From Paractinoplanes lichenicola (GTDB lineage Bacteria; Actinomycetota; Actinomycetes; Mycobacteriales; Micromonosporaceae), in NCBI RefSeq assembly GCF_016785085.1, contig NZ_JAENHO010000013.1, forward strand, positions 1 to 64,000: DNA of 64,000 nucleotides. The letters run 5' to 3'. Shown here piece by piece: positions 8,379-16,051 of this stretch. Position 1 is the stretch's first letter. Every line of letters starts with the position of its first letter. The translations under genes and the position numbers were made by a program. Below the pieces are notes generated by a model, which did no database searches, had not been told where the DNA came from, and saw only the letters and a list, made by a program, of their open reading frames with translations.

Positions 8379-9461
8379 GTGGACTCTCCCACCAGCCCGA
8401 GGCCGCGTGCCGTGACTGTCCTCGTCGTGCTCAGCGGCATCGTGATCACGGTGCTGGGCCTGCGCGAGCTGGCCTGGCTGGCCACGCCGGCCGCGTTCGC
8501 CCTGGTCATCGTCATCCTGGTGCACCCGGTTTACACGAAGCTGGCCGGCCGCGGCGTCCCGTCGATGCTGGCGGTGGCCGGCCTGCTCCTGTCGATCTTC
8601 GCCGTGATCCTGGGCCTGGTGGCGATCGTGGTGTATTCGATCGCCCGGCTGGCCACCGTCCTACCGGAGTACGTCGACGAGGCCGCCGTCACGACTCAGG
8701 ACCTGAGCGAGCTGCTGGCCGGCCTGGGCGTCGGCACCGAGCAGATCGGCGCGATCGTCGACGACTTCGACTTGCGGGTGGCCGCGGGCTGGCTGACGGC
8801 GCACATCCCGTCGTTGCTGGGCGTCGCCACCAGCCTCGTCCTCGTCTACAGCCTGCTGATGTTCACCGGCATCGAGTCGGCCAAGATCGGCCGCCGGTCG
8901 ACGGCGCTGCGCGAGGATCACCCCCGGCTGGCCGCGGCGCTGACCGGTTTCGTGGCCGGCACCCGCCGCTACGTCGCCATCACCGGCGTCTTCGCCGTCG
9001 CGGTCGGGCTGCTCGACACGGTCTTCCTGCTGATCCTGGGCATCCCGCTGGCGCTGCTGTGGGGCCTGCTGGCCGCCGCGTGCAACTTCATCCCGTACGT
9101 GGGATTCCTGATCGGCCTGGCCCCGCCGGCGCTGCTGGCCCTGTTGATCCAGGGCTGGCAGAGCATGCTGCTGGTGATCGTCGTCTACTTCGTCCTGAAC
9201 TCGATCATCACCACGATCGTGCCGGCCAAGGTCGTGGGGGACGCGGTGGGCATGTCGATGACGGTGACCATGGTCTCGGTCGCGTTCTGGTCGTGGGTCC
9301 TCGGTCCGCTCGGGGCGGTGCTGGCCATCCCGCTCAGCCTGCTGGTCAAGGCGATCTTCATCGACGGCGTGCCGTCGGCGCGCTGGCTGGCCGGGTTCGT
9401 CGACGGCGGCGCCCTCCTCGACCGATTCGACGGAACCGAGCCGCGGCCAACACGCCGATGA
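8379..9461 (+). CDS. AI-2E family transporter (PerM/TqsA-like permease)
   Basis: About 360 aa. It has seven to eight hydrophobic segments with the family's central soluble region between the N-terminal pair and the C-terminal bundle. The C-terminal NFIPYVGFLIGLAPPAL and VVGDAVGMS segments are characteristic. Family members export autoinducer-2 or act as ion antiporters or stress permeases. The frame is open from 8247, but the Pro/Arg-rich leader there is implausible and spans the shared motif, so GTG 8379 is preferred. The glutaminase gene follows 20 bp later, suggesting an operon. Confidence 0.82.
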   Translation: MDSPTSPRPRAVTVLVVLSGIVITVLGLRELAWLATPAAFALVIVILVHPVYTKLAGRGVPSMLAVAGLLLSIFAVILGLVAIVVYSIARLATVLPEYVDEAAVTTQDLSELLAGLGVGTEQIGAIVDDFDLRVAAGWLTAHIPSLLGVATSLVLVYSLLMFTGIESAKIGRRSTALREDHPRLAAALTGFVAGTRRYVAITGVFAVAVGLLDTVFLLILGIPLALLWGLLAAACNFIPYVGFLIGLAPPALLALLIQGWQSMLLVIVVYFVLNSIITTIVPAKVVGDAVGMSMTVTMVSVAFWSWVLGPLGAVLAIPLSLLVKAIFIDGVPSARWLAGFVDGGALLDRFDGTEPRPTRR

Positions 9462-9481
9462 TTCGCCACGGGAGGAACACC

Positions 9482-10492
9482 ATGGACCTGGACGTCTCGG
9501 AGATCGAGCAGGCGGTCAGCACGGGAGCCCTACCGCCCGGGCCGGACATCGACGCGTTCCTGGCCCAGGCCTGCAAGCATGCGGCCCGGCATCACGAGGG
9601 CGCCGTGGCCGACTACATCCCGGTGCTGGCCGCGGCGGATCCCGAGGCGTTCGGGCTGTGCGTGGCCGATGTCGACGGCGGGCTGCACGAGCACGGCGAC
9701 ACCCGGGTGTGCTTCTCGATCCAGTCGATCTCCAAGGCGTTCGTCTACGCGCTGCTGTGCGACGCGCTCGGTCACGAGCGGGTCCTCGAGGTGGTCGGGG
9801 TGAACAACACCGGCCTGGCGTTCAACTCGGTCATCGCCATCGAGCTCAACGACGGGCACCCGATGAACCCGATGGTCAACGCGGGCGCCCTCGCGACCAC
9901 GGCGCTGATGGCCGGCGACTCCGCGGACCGGCTGTGGGCGAACGTGCGCGACGGGCTGTCACGCTTCGCCGGCCGGGCGCTCGAGGTCGACGACGAGGTG
10001 TACCGCTCCGAGGCGGCGACCAATCAGCGCAACCAGGCCATCGCGCGGCTGCTCGAGAGCTACGGGCGGATCACGCGCGACCCGCTGGAGGTCGTCGACG
10101 TCTACACCCGCCAGTGCGCGCTGAGCGTCGACGCCCGCGACCTCGCCGTCATGGGGGCGACGCTGGCCGACGGCGGCGTCAACCCGGTCACCGGCGAGCG
10201 GGTGGTGTCGGCGGAGGTCTGCCGGGACACCCTGGCCGCGCTCGCCGCCAACGGCCTCTACGAGCGCTCCGGCGAATGGCTGGCCGAGATCGGGCTGCCC
10301 GGCAAGTCCGGTGTCGCGGGCGGCCTGGTCACCGTGGCTCCGGGCAAGACCGGGATCGGCGCGTACGCACCCCGGCTCGACCCCGCCGGCAACAGCGTCC
10401 GGGGCCAGATCGCGACCGCCTACCTGTCGCGCGCGCTGGGCCTCAACATCTTCGCCTCCGATCCGCATGTACGCGAGAGGGCCGCACCATGA
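9482..10492 (+). CDS. glsA: Glutaminase
   Basis: 336 aa, the usual size for the serine-dependent beta-lactamase-fold glutaminases. The S-x-x-K catalytic motif is within CFSIQSISK (~76-84). The conserved VGVNNTGLAFNS, NPMVNAGAL and GKSGVAGG blocks are all present. It hydrolyses glutamine to glutamate and ammonia in the cytoplasm. A clear GGGAGGA ribosome site precedes the ATG at 9482. Its stop overlaps the ATG of the MFS transporter by 4 bp. Beside HdeD-like and DUF1269 genes, ammonia release could buffer the cytoplasm under acid stress; that is inference. Confidence 0.95.
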   Translation: MDLDVSEIEQAVSTGALPPGPDIDAFLAQACKHAARHHEGAVADYIPVLAAADPEAFGLCVADVDGGLHEHGDTRVCFSIQSISKAFVYALLCDALGHERVLEVVGVNNTGLAFNSVIAIELNDGHPMNPMVNAGALATTALMAGDSADRLWANVRDGLSRFAGRALEVDDEVYRSEAATNQRNQAIARLLESYGRITRDPLEVVDVYTRQCALSVDARDLAVMGATLADGGVNPVTGERVVSAEVCRDTLAALAANGLYERSGEWLAEIGLPGKSGVAGGLVTVAPGKTGIGAYAPRLDPAGNSVRGQIATAYLSRALGLNIFASDPHVRERAAP

Positions 10493-12123
10493 CCGCAACG
10501 GAAGCACCCGTACGGACGTCCTGGGCCCCGATGATCGGGCTGTTCCTGGCTCAGGTCCTCATGTCCTACAACGTCGCCGCGCTGCCGGTGTCGATCGGCG
10601 GCATGGTCGACGACTTCAACGTGCCCCCGACCGACGTCAGCACGGCCGTCGTGACGTACGGGCTGGTTGTGGCCGCGCTGGTCATGCTGGGCGCGAAACT
10701 GGGGCAGCGGATCGGCTGGGTCATGGTCTTCCGCGCCGTCGTCGTGGTGTTCGCGGTCTCGGCGCTGACCATGATCTTCGCGCCCGCCGTGGGCTGGGTC
10801 ATCTTCGCCCAGGCGCTGGCCGGAGCCTCCGCCGCCATCATCGTCCCGTCGCTGGTCGCCCTGATCGCGGAGAACTATCGCGGCGCGCAGCAGGCCACCG
10901 CGATCGGCTCGCTGGGTTCGGCCCGCGCCCTCGGCGGCGTCAGCGCGTTCCTCATCGGCGGCTCGCTGGCCACCCTGGTCGGCTGGCGCCAGGTCTTCAT
11001 CCTCGTGCTCGTCATCGCCGTCGCCGTGTTCGTGCTGAGCTTCCGGCTGCGCTCGGACGCCGGCGACCCCACGATAAAGATCGACTTCGGGGCCGCCCTG
11101 ATCATCGGGGCCGCCATCGTGCTGCTGACCCTGGGCGTCAACAACCTCAACGGGTGGGGCCTGCTACGCGCGGACTCCGGCGCGCCGTTCTCCGTCGTCG
11201 GCCTCTCCCCCGCGCCGATACTGATCGTGGCCGGCATCGTCCTGGCCCAGATCTTCTTCCTGTGGAGCCGGCGCCGGACCGAGACGGGCAAGGTGCCGCT
11301 GGTCAGCCTGTCCGTCTTCGGCTCGGCCGGCGAGCGCGCCGCGATCTACGCCATGTTCCTGGTCGTCGCCATGGAAGCCGCGCTGAACTTCACCGTCCCG
11401 CTCTACATCCAGATCGTCCAGGGGCGCACGCCCTTCGACACCTCGCTGGCCATGCTGCCGTTCAACCTGACCGTGCTGATCACCGCGATCCTGGTCGTCC
11501 GCCTGTACGACCGGTTCCCCCCGCGCACCATCGGCATGGCCGGGTTCGGGCTGACGACGATCTCGCTCGTCTGGCTGTCGGTGGTGGTGACCAACAACTG
11601 GGAGACCCTGCCGACGATCCTCGGCCTGATCACGTTCGGCATCGGCCAGGGCGCCCTGGTCACCCTGGTCTTCAACGTGCTGGTCACCGCGTCACCCAAG
11701 GAGCTGGCCGGTGACGTCGGCTCGGTGCGCGGCACCGTGCAAAATTTGGCCTCGGCCGTCGGCACTGCGGTCGCCGGGGCCCTGCTGGTCGGCATCCTGA
11801 GCGCCAACGTTGCCACCGCGGCGGCCGCCCACGTCGAGCTGCCGCCCCAGCTCGTCGCGCAAGTGGACCTCGACAAGACCAACTTCGTCAGCAACGACCG
11901 GCTCCGCGAGATCCTGGCCGGCACCGACGCGACACCGGCCCAGGTGGACGCCGCGGTCGGCCTCAACGAGGACGCCCGGCTGCGCGCGCTGCGCCTCGGG
12001 CTGCTCGTGCTGGCCGCCCTGAGCGCCCTGGCGATCGTCCCCGCCGCCCGGCTCCCCCGCTACCTCCCCGGCGATGTGCCCGACCAGGCCGGCAGCGATG
12101 CCCGCACCCGCGAGCCGGTCTGA
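10489..12123 (+). CDS. MFS transporter, 14-TM DHA2-like
   Basis: 544 aa with about 14 hydrophobic segments and a loop near residues 250-265, as in the DHA2 drug:proton antiporter group. A periplasmic-type loop of about 55 residues (residues 445-500) sits before the last membrane segment. It is coupled to glutaminase by an ATGA overlap, an unusual pairing: the classical acid-resistance partner would be a glutamate/GABA antiporter of the APC family. The substrate cannot be read from sequence. Candidates are a metabolite of glutamine catabolism or a toxic compound. Confidence 0.88.
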   Translation: MTATEAPVRTSWAPMIGLFLAQVLMSYNVAALPVSIGGMVDDFNVPPTDVSTAVVTYGLVVAALVMLGAKLGQRIGWVMVFRAVVVVFAVSALTMIFAPAVGWVIFAQALAGASAAIIVPSLVALIAENYRGAQQATAIGSLGSARALGGVSAFLIGGSLATLVGWRQVFILVLVIAVAVFVLSFRLRSDAGDPTIKIDFGAALIIGAAIVLLTLGVNNLNGWGLLRADSGAPFSVVGLSPAPILIVAGIVLAQIFFLWSRRRTETGKVPLVSLSVFGSAGERAAIYAMFLVVAMEAALNFTVPLYIQIVQGRTPFDTSLAMLPFNLTVLITAILVVRLYDRFPPRTIGMAGFGLTTISLVWLSVVVTNNWETLPTILGLITFGIGQGALVTLVFNVLVTASPKELAGDVGSVRGTVQNLASAVGTAVAGALLVGILSANVATAAAAHVELPPQLVAQVDLDKTNFVSNDRLREILAGTDATPAQVDAAVGLNEDARLRALRLGLLVLAALSALAIVPAARLPRYLPGDVPDQAGSDARTREPV

Positions 12124-12150
12124 ACCCACCACGAGAACGAAGGGAACACC

Positions 12151-12636
12151 ATGTCCGACCTGATCATCCTCGGCTACGACAACCACGACACGGCCGTCAA
12201 GGCGTACGAGGAAGTGCAGCGGCTCCAGAACGACCACGTCGTCGACCTCTCCGGCCTGGCCGTGGTGACCGTCGACGACAAGGGCAAGAGCCACGTCGAC
12301 ACGCCGGGGAAGATCGTCTCCGGCTCCGCCAGCTCCGGCGCGCTCTGGGGCATGCTGATCGGCCTGCTCTTCCTGGCCCCGATCGGCGGGCTGCTCTTCG
12401 GCGGCGTCATGGGCGCCTTCATGGGCTCGCTCGGCAAGGCCGGGATCGACGCGTCCTTCCGCGAACGGGTGCAGGGCATGCTGACCCCGGGCCGCGCCGC
12501 CGTCGTCATCATGACCACGAAGATCACCGAGGACAAGTTCGCCACCGCCCTCAAGCCGTACGGGGGTGAGGTGCTGCAGACCTCGCTGTCGGAGGAGCAC
12601 GAGAAGGAACTGGCCGGGGAGCTCTCCGGATCCTGA
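12151..12636 (+). CDS. DUF1269 membrane protein
   Basis: 161 aa. The N-terminal domain begins MSDLIILGYDNHDTAVKAYEEV. A glycine-rich double membrane segment follows (about 67-98, WGMLIGLLFLAPIGGLLFGG), then a soluble C-terminal domain. This is the DUF1269 family, often found among general-stress and acid-response genes in actinobacteria. A GAAGGGA ribosome site precedes the ATG. It ends the row starting at the AI-2E-family permease, with a 27-bp gap from the MFS gene. Confidence 0.85.
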   Translation: MSDLIILGYDNHDTAVKAYEEVQRLQNDHVVDLSGLAVVTVDDKGKSHVDTPGKIVSGSASSGALWGMLIGLLFLAPIGGLLFGGVMGAFMGSLGKAGIDASFRERVQGMLTPGRAAVVIMTTKITEDKFATALKPYGGEVLQTSLSEEHEKELAGELSGS

Positions 12637-12642
12637 CGCCCG

Positions 12643-13152
12643 TCAGCGGCTGTCGCGGCGGGCCTGCCGGCGAGCGCCGGTGGCGCGCGTGGCGGCGTGT
12701 CGTTTCGGCAGGTCGCCGTGATCGGGCCGGCGATCGCTGCGCTGAGCCTCGCGGGTCTCGGCCGCCGGCGCCACCAGCGGGCCGGCGGCCACCGGGTTGC
12801 CCGGCTGCTGCGCCTCGGCCAGCCGCTCGGCCCGCAGCGCGAGCACGCTGGCCCGCGCGGCCGACGCCACCGCGTCGCTGACCCGGGCCAGCGCGTCCTC
12901 GAAGATCTCGGCCTTGCCCCGGCTGCGCGTGTTCTTGGGAAAGGCCCGGCCGCGCGCCCCCACCTCGTCGACCCGCGCCGCGGCCCGGCGGCGATACACC
13001 TTGACGTACTTGTCGCGGGCCCGCCGGATCCGCTGATGGAGGGCTAGCAGCTCGTCCTCGTCCAGCCCCGCCAGCGCGGCCGCGTCGGTGGCCCGGACGA
13101 GCATCAGCTCGTTCTCGGTGAGCGAGCCCAACAGCACCTGCTCCTGAGTCAT
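12643..13152 (-). CDS. Hypothetical helical, Arg-rich protein
   Basis: 169 aa. The N-terminal half is acidic and helical (ENELMLVRATDAAALAGLDEDELLALHQRIRRARDKYVKVYRR). A basic segment (FPKNTRSRGKAEIFEDALARV) and an Arg/Ala-rich tail follow. I do not recognise a named domain. The charge pattern would suit nucleic-acid binding. The ATG at 13152 has the shared CTCCCCCG motif 60-76 bp upstream. It is convergent with DUF1269 (6-bp gap) and divergent from the S1 protease. Confidence 0.75.
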   Translation of the reverse strand: MTQEQVLLGSLTENELMLVRATDAAALAGLDEDELLALHQRIRRARDKYVKVYRRRAAARVDEVGARGRAFPKNTRSRGKAEIFEDALARVSDAVASAARASVLALRAERLAEAQQPGNPVAAGPLVAPAAETREAQRSDRRPDHGDLPKRHAATRATGARRQARRDSR

Positions 13153-13211
13153 GGCGCCCCCTCCGCTTCCTCGATCGCGTTTCGACTCTGCCGCCACGCC
13201 GAGGCACTGTC

Positions 13212-13228
13212 CTCCCCCGAAGCGGAGG
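13212..13228. promoter_or_regulatory. Shared motif CTCCCCCG-N3-CGGAGG, copy 3
   Basis: CTCCCCCGAAGCGGAGG lies upstream of the Arg-rich hypothetical gene. Its right half is two bases shorter than in copies 1 and 2. Confidence 0.4.
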
Positions 13229-13381
13229 AACTGAGCGGCGTTCGCCCGGCCGGGTCGATCTGCCCGCTTGTTCCGTCCGTCGGTGATCGGCCGGTCATAG
13301 CCGCCGGGGTCTTCTTGACACCTTCTTAATAGATACGAAGACTTCGACGCATCCCTATATCCCCTGACGAGGAGCTCCCCC

Positions 13382-14950
13382 ATGGCTCGTCCGTATCGTT
13401 GGATCGCGGTTGCCGCCGGCGCGGTGACGGCGGTCGCCCTGACACCCCTAGTGAGCTTCGCCGACGAGCCCGACCCCACGGCGCACCCGCGGGTCGACGT
13501 GGCACAGACCCTTGACGTCCCGGCCGGCGTCGTCAAAGCCATGAAGCGCGACCTCAAGCTGACCAGTGACGAGCAGGTCGCCGACCGCCTGCGCACCGAG
13601 GCCGCGGCCCCGCTCGTGCAGCAGCGGCTCAAGGCCAAGCTGGGCAACGCGTACGGCGGCGCCTGGATCAAGAAGGGCCAGGAGCGTCTCACCGTCGCCG
13701 TCACCTCCGAGGCCGCCGCGAAGCAGGTGCGCGCCGAGGGCGCCGAGGCCCAGATCGTCGCCCGCGGCGAGAGCGCCCTGGCCGCCGACCGGGCCAAGCT
13801 GGACAAGCGCGCCGCGAAGGCGGCCGACGCCATCCGGGCCTGGCGCATCGACCCGGCGACCAACAGCGTCGTGGTGACGGTCAAGCCGGGCGCCGAGGCC
13901 CAGGCCCGCACGTTCGCCAAGGACAGCGGCGTCGGCACGGTCACCGTCGAGACGTCAGCGGTCGCGCCGCGGCCGGTGTACGACATCCGCGGCGGCGACC
14001 AGTACGTCATCAACGGCAACACGCTGTGCTCGGTCGGCTTCCCGGCCCGTCGCGGCGGCGCCCCCGGCTTCGTGACCGCGGGTCACTGCGGCGGCCGCGG
14101 CGCCCCGGTCAAGGGCTTCAACAACGTCGACCTGGGCAGCTTCGGAGAGTCGGAATTCCCGAACACCGACATGGCCTACGTCGCCGCCAACGGCAACTGG
14201 ACCCCGCAGCCGTGGGTCAACAACTACTCCGGCGGCAACGTGATCGTGGCCGGCTCCAACGACGCCGCGATCGGCTCCTCGATCTGCCGCTCGGGCCGCA
14301 CCTCGTCGTGGACCTGCGGCACCCTGCAGGGCCGCAACGAGACGATCAACTACTCCAACGGCCCGGTGTACGGCATGAGCCGGATGAGCGCGTGCGCCAA
14401 CCCGGGCGACTCCGGCGGCTCGGTCATCGCCGGCAACCAGGCCCAGGGCGTCACATCCGGCATCGCCGGCGGCTGCGGCTCGGCCAACCCGCAGACCTGG
14501 TTCCAGCCGGTCAACCCGATCCTGTCGCGCTGGGGCATCGCCCTGGTCACCAGCGGCGGCGGCAGCTCCGGCGGCGCCGTCATCAGCGCGCTGAACAACC
14601 GCTGCCTGGACGTCCCGAACGGCAACTTCTCGGACGGCGTACGGGTGCAGATGTGGAACTGCAACGGCTCGGCCGCGCAGAAGTGGGAGTTCGTCAACGG
14701 CACCCTGCGTACGGGAAACAACAAGTGCCTGGATGTGGCCTGGGGCTCGACCGCCAACGGCGCGATCCTGCAGATCGTCGGCTGCTCGGGCAACCCGGCG
14801 CAGGGCTGGGTCCTGTCGGCCGCCGGTGACCTGGTCAACCCCCAGGCCAACAAGTGCGCCGACATCGACGCCTGGAACGCCAACGAGGGCGCCAAGCTGG
14901 TGCTGTGGGAGTGCACGGGCGGCGCCAACCAGAAGTGGCGCCGCGGCTAG
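13382..14950 (+). CDS. Secreted S1 protease (streptogrisin-like) with ricin-B lectin domain
   Basis: 522 aa. Signal peptide to about residue 29, then a ~170-residue alpha-lytic-type pro-domain acting as a folding chaperone, a chymotrypsin-fold protease and a C-terminal ricin-type beta-trefoil (about 398-520) with repeated QKW/QGW motifs. The triad is His in TAGHCGG (~233), Asp in NTDMAYV (~262) and Ser in GDSGGS (~342). Self-processing should release the mature enzyme outside the cell, where the lectin module would bind glycans or polysaccharide. TTGACA at 13315 may belong to the promoter, but no clear -10 is seen. A strong terminator follows. Confidence 0.95.
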   Translation: MARPYRWIAVAAGAVTAVALTPLVSFADEPDPTAHPRVDVAQTLDVPAGVVKAMKRDLKLTSDEQVADRLRTEAAAPLVQQRLKAKLGNAYGGAWIKKGQERLTVAVTSEAAAKQVRAEGAEAQIVARGESALAADRAKLDKRAAKAADAIRAWRIDPATNSVVVTVKPGAEAQARTFAKDSGVGTVTVETSAVAPRPVYDIRGGDQYVINGNTLCSVGFPARRGGAPGFVTAGHCGGRGAPVKGFNNVDLGSFGESEFPNTDMAYVAANGNWTPQPWVNNYSGGNVIVAGSNDAAIGSSICRSGRTSSWTCGTLQGRNETINYSNGPVYGMSRMSACANPGDSGGSVIAGNQAQGVTSGIAGGCGSANPQTWFQPVNPILSRWGIALVTSGGGSSGGAVISALNNRCLDVPNGNFSDGVRVQMWNCNGSAAQKWEFVNGTLRTGNNKCLDVAWGSTANGAILQIVGCSGNPAQGWVLSAAGDLVNPQANKCADIDAWNANEGAKLVLWECTGGANQKWRRG

Positions 14951-14962
14951 ACAGCGGGCAAA

Positions 14963-14993
14963 GGGCGGCAACACGTTGACCGTGTTGCCGCCC
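14963..14993 (+). terminator. Rho-independent-like terminator of the S1 protease gene
   Basis: A perfect 13-bp stem (GGGCGGCAACACG and its complement) with a 5-nt TTGAC loop, starting 12 bp after the stop codon. No U-tract. Confidence 0.85.
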
Positions 14994-15023
14994 GGCGCGC
15001 CCCATCGCCGGGACACCTCGTGA

Positions 15024-15430
15024 CTGGTGCGAGCCGGCGAGCCGGTGCGGATCACCGTGCTGGTCAGCAACACGCTCAGCTTCCAGTCGATCCCGCCCGG
15101 CGTCATCGAGGACGGGCCGGCCGGGCCCCGGCAACGCTACTGGCACGACTTCTTCAACTACGCCGGGATCCACCGACCCGTTTGGCTACCAGACCGCCCC
15201 GCGACACCTGACCGACATCACCGTGGTGACCGGCCTCGACGGCGCCGCCGGCACGGTCGGCTACACCATCGAAGCCCAAGGCTCAGCCCGTACGAGGGTG
15301 AGTCTGCGCGACGCCGCGGGCCGGATGGTGGCCGAGGGCAGCGGCCCGCGCGGCGAGCTGCGGGTGGACGACCTGCACCGCTGGGCGCCCGGCGACGGCT
15401 ACCTGTACGACCTCGAGGCGCCCTGGCCCC
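15024..15430 (+). pseudogene. Beta-glucuronidase (GH2) internal remnant
   Basis: Frame 15027-15185 encodes VRAGEPVRITVLVSN, SIPPGVIEDG and YWHDFFNYAGIHRPVWL. After a frameshift near 15185 a second frame continues with TDITVVTGLDG and LHRWAPGDGYLYDLEA. Together these match an internal stretch of family 2 beta-glucuronidase, roughly residues 125-285 of the E. coli enzyme. The N-terminus, the whole catalytic barrel and both catalytic glutamates are missing. It is a dead fragment with at least one frameshift and truncation at both ends. A structured repeat begins ~40 bp downstream. Confidence 0.8.
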
Positions 15431-15472
15431 CGGCGCCGTGCAGCCGGACAGCGCGATCGTCGCCATCCGGCG

Positions 15473-15630
15473 CCTGTTTCGTAGCTGGGGTGGGTGCGAG
15501 GCCGGGTCCAGATTTCGTCTGGTGGTGGCCCGGGGAAGCCTGGCTCCCGGTGTTGGAACCTGGCTTTCCCTCAGGCGCCGCCAGGCGGGATCTGGGCCCT
15601 GCCGCAGCCCCGCCCCGGCCACGAAACAGG
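15473..15630. repeat. Long imperfect palindrome (two ~75-nt inverted arms)
   Basis: The left arm begins CCTGTTTCGTAGCTGGGG at 15473. The right arm ends at 15630 with its near-complement (16 of 18). Matching pairs continue inward: GGGTCCAGATTTCG against the complement of CGGGATCTGGGCCC, and GGGGAAGCC (15532) against GGCTTTCCC (15562). The arms converge on one centre near 15551. Each arm also contains a small internal hairpin. The structure is non-coding and could be a structured RNA gene, a MITE-like element, or two inverted copies of a small repeat. Confidence 0.75.
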
Positions 15631-15698
15631 GCCTGGGGCAGGGTGGAACCGGGATCAGGACGTGGCGTCTGCTGCACGTCGTCCCGGTGGGCCCCTGC
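15631..15698. repeat. Second large hairpin adjoining the palindrome
   Basis: The stem pairs CTGGGGCAGGG...AACCGGGA...GGACGTG with CACGTC...TCCCGGT...CCCCTGCCCTG, with interruptions. It follows the first palindrome directly, giving about 225 bp of continuous secondary structure. It overlaps the 3' end of the small minus-strand reading frame at 15655-16017. Confidence 0.6.
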
Positions 15699-16017
15699 CC
15701 TGATAAACCCTGCGGCCGGTCTGCGCCCGCTGCCCGTCGTTGTCGCGTCGCCGGTGCCACCACGTGATGGTGCTGGCGACGACCCGCTCGGCGAGCCACG
15801 CGTACGCGGTCGGGCTCGATGCGGCGTGGCCCTGTCCACCGTGGTCGGCGAACTGCAGGTCGGGCCGGTGCCCCATCGAGGAGGGGGACGGCACGACGGC
15901 CTGCAGCACCGACGGCGCCTGGACGAGCCGGGTCTGCGGAGTCGCCGCGACCACGGAGGTGGCGAAGAACAGGGCGACGACAACCGTCAGCCCCGCCCAC
16001 CAACGCCTGGCCGCCAT
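15655..16017 (-). CDS. Possible small secreted/membrane protein
   Basis: 120 aa from the ATG at 16017. The N-terminus MAARRWWAGLTVVVALFFATSVVAA is a convincing signal peptide or membrane anchor. A short Ser/Pro/His-rich region follows, then ITWWHRRRDNDG. I recognise no family. The C-terminal third reads through the structured element at 15631-15698 and may be non-native, so the original gene may have lost its end. It lies 34 bp upstream of nothing transcribed in its direction, and only the signal-like N-terminus supports it. Confidence 0.45.
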   Translation of the reverse strand: MAARRWWAGLTVVVALFFATSVVAATPQTRLVQAPSVLQAVVPSPSSMGHRPDLQFADHGGQGHAASSPTAYAWLAERVVASTITWWHRRRDNDGQRAQTGRRVYQGRGPPGRRAADATS

Positions 16018-16051
16018 GAGCTGCACGCTACGGTGCCGTCGCAAGGGACTA

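Noticed and set aside
9658..12123. Long single frame spanning glutaminase and the MFS gene
   Set aside because: The upstream part of the frame is a +1 shadow of glutaminase. The real MFS protein starts at 10489, coupled to the glutaminase stop.
13315..13343. Sigma-70 promoter of the S1 protease gene
   Set aside because: TTGACA is present, but no acceptable -10 lies 16-19 bp downstream, so only the -35-like element can be noted.
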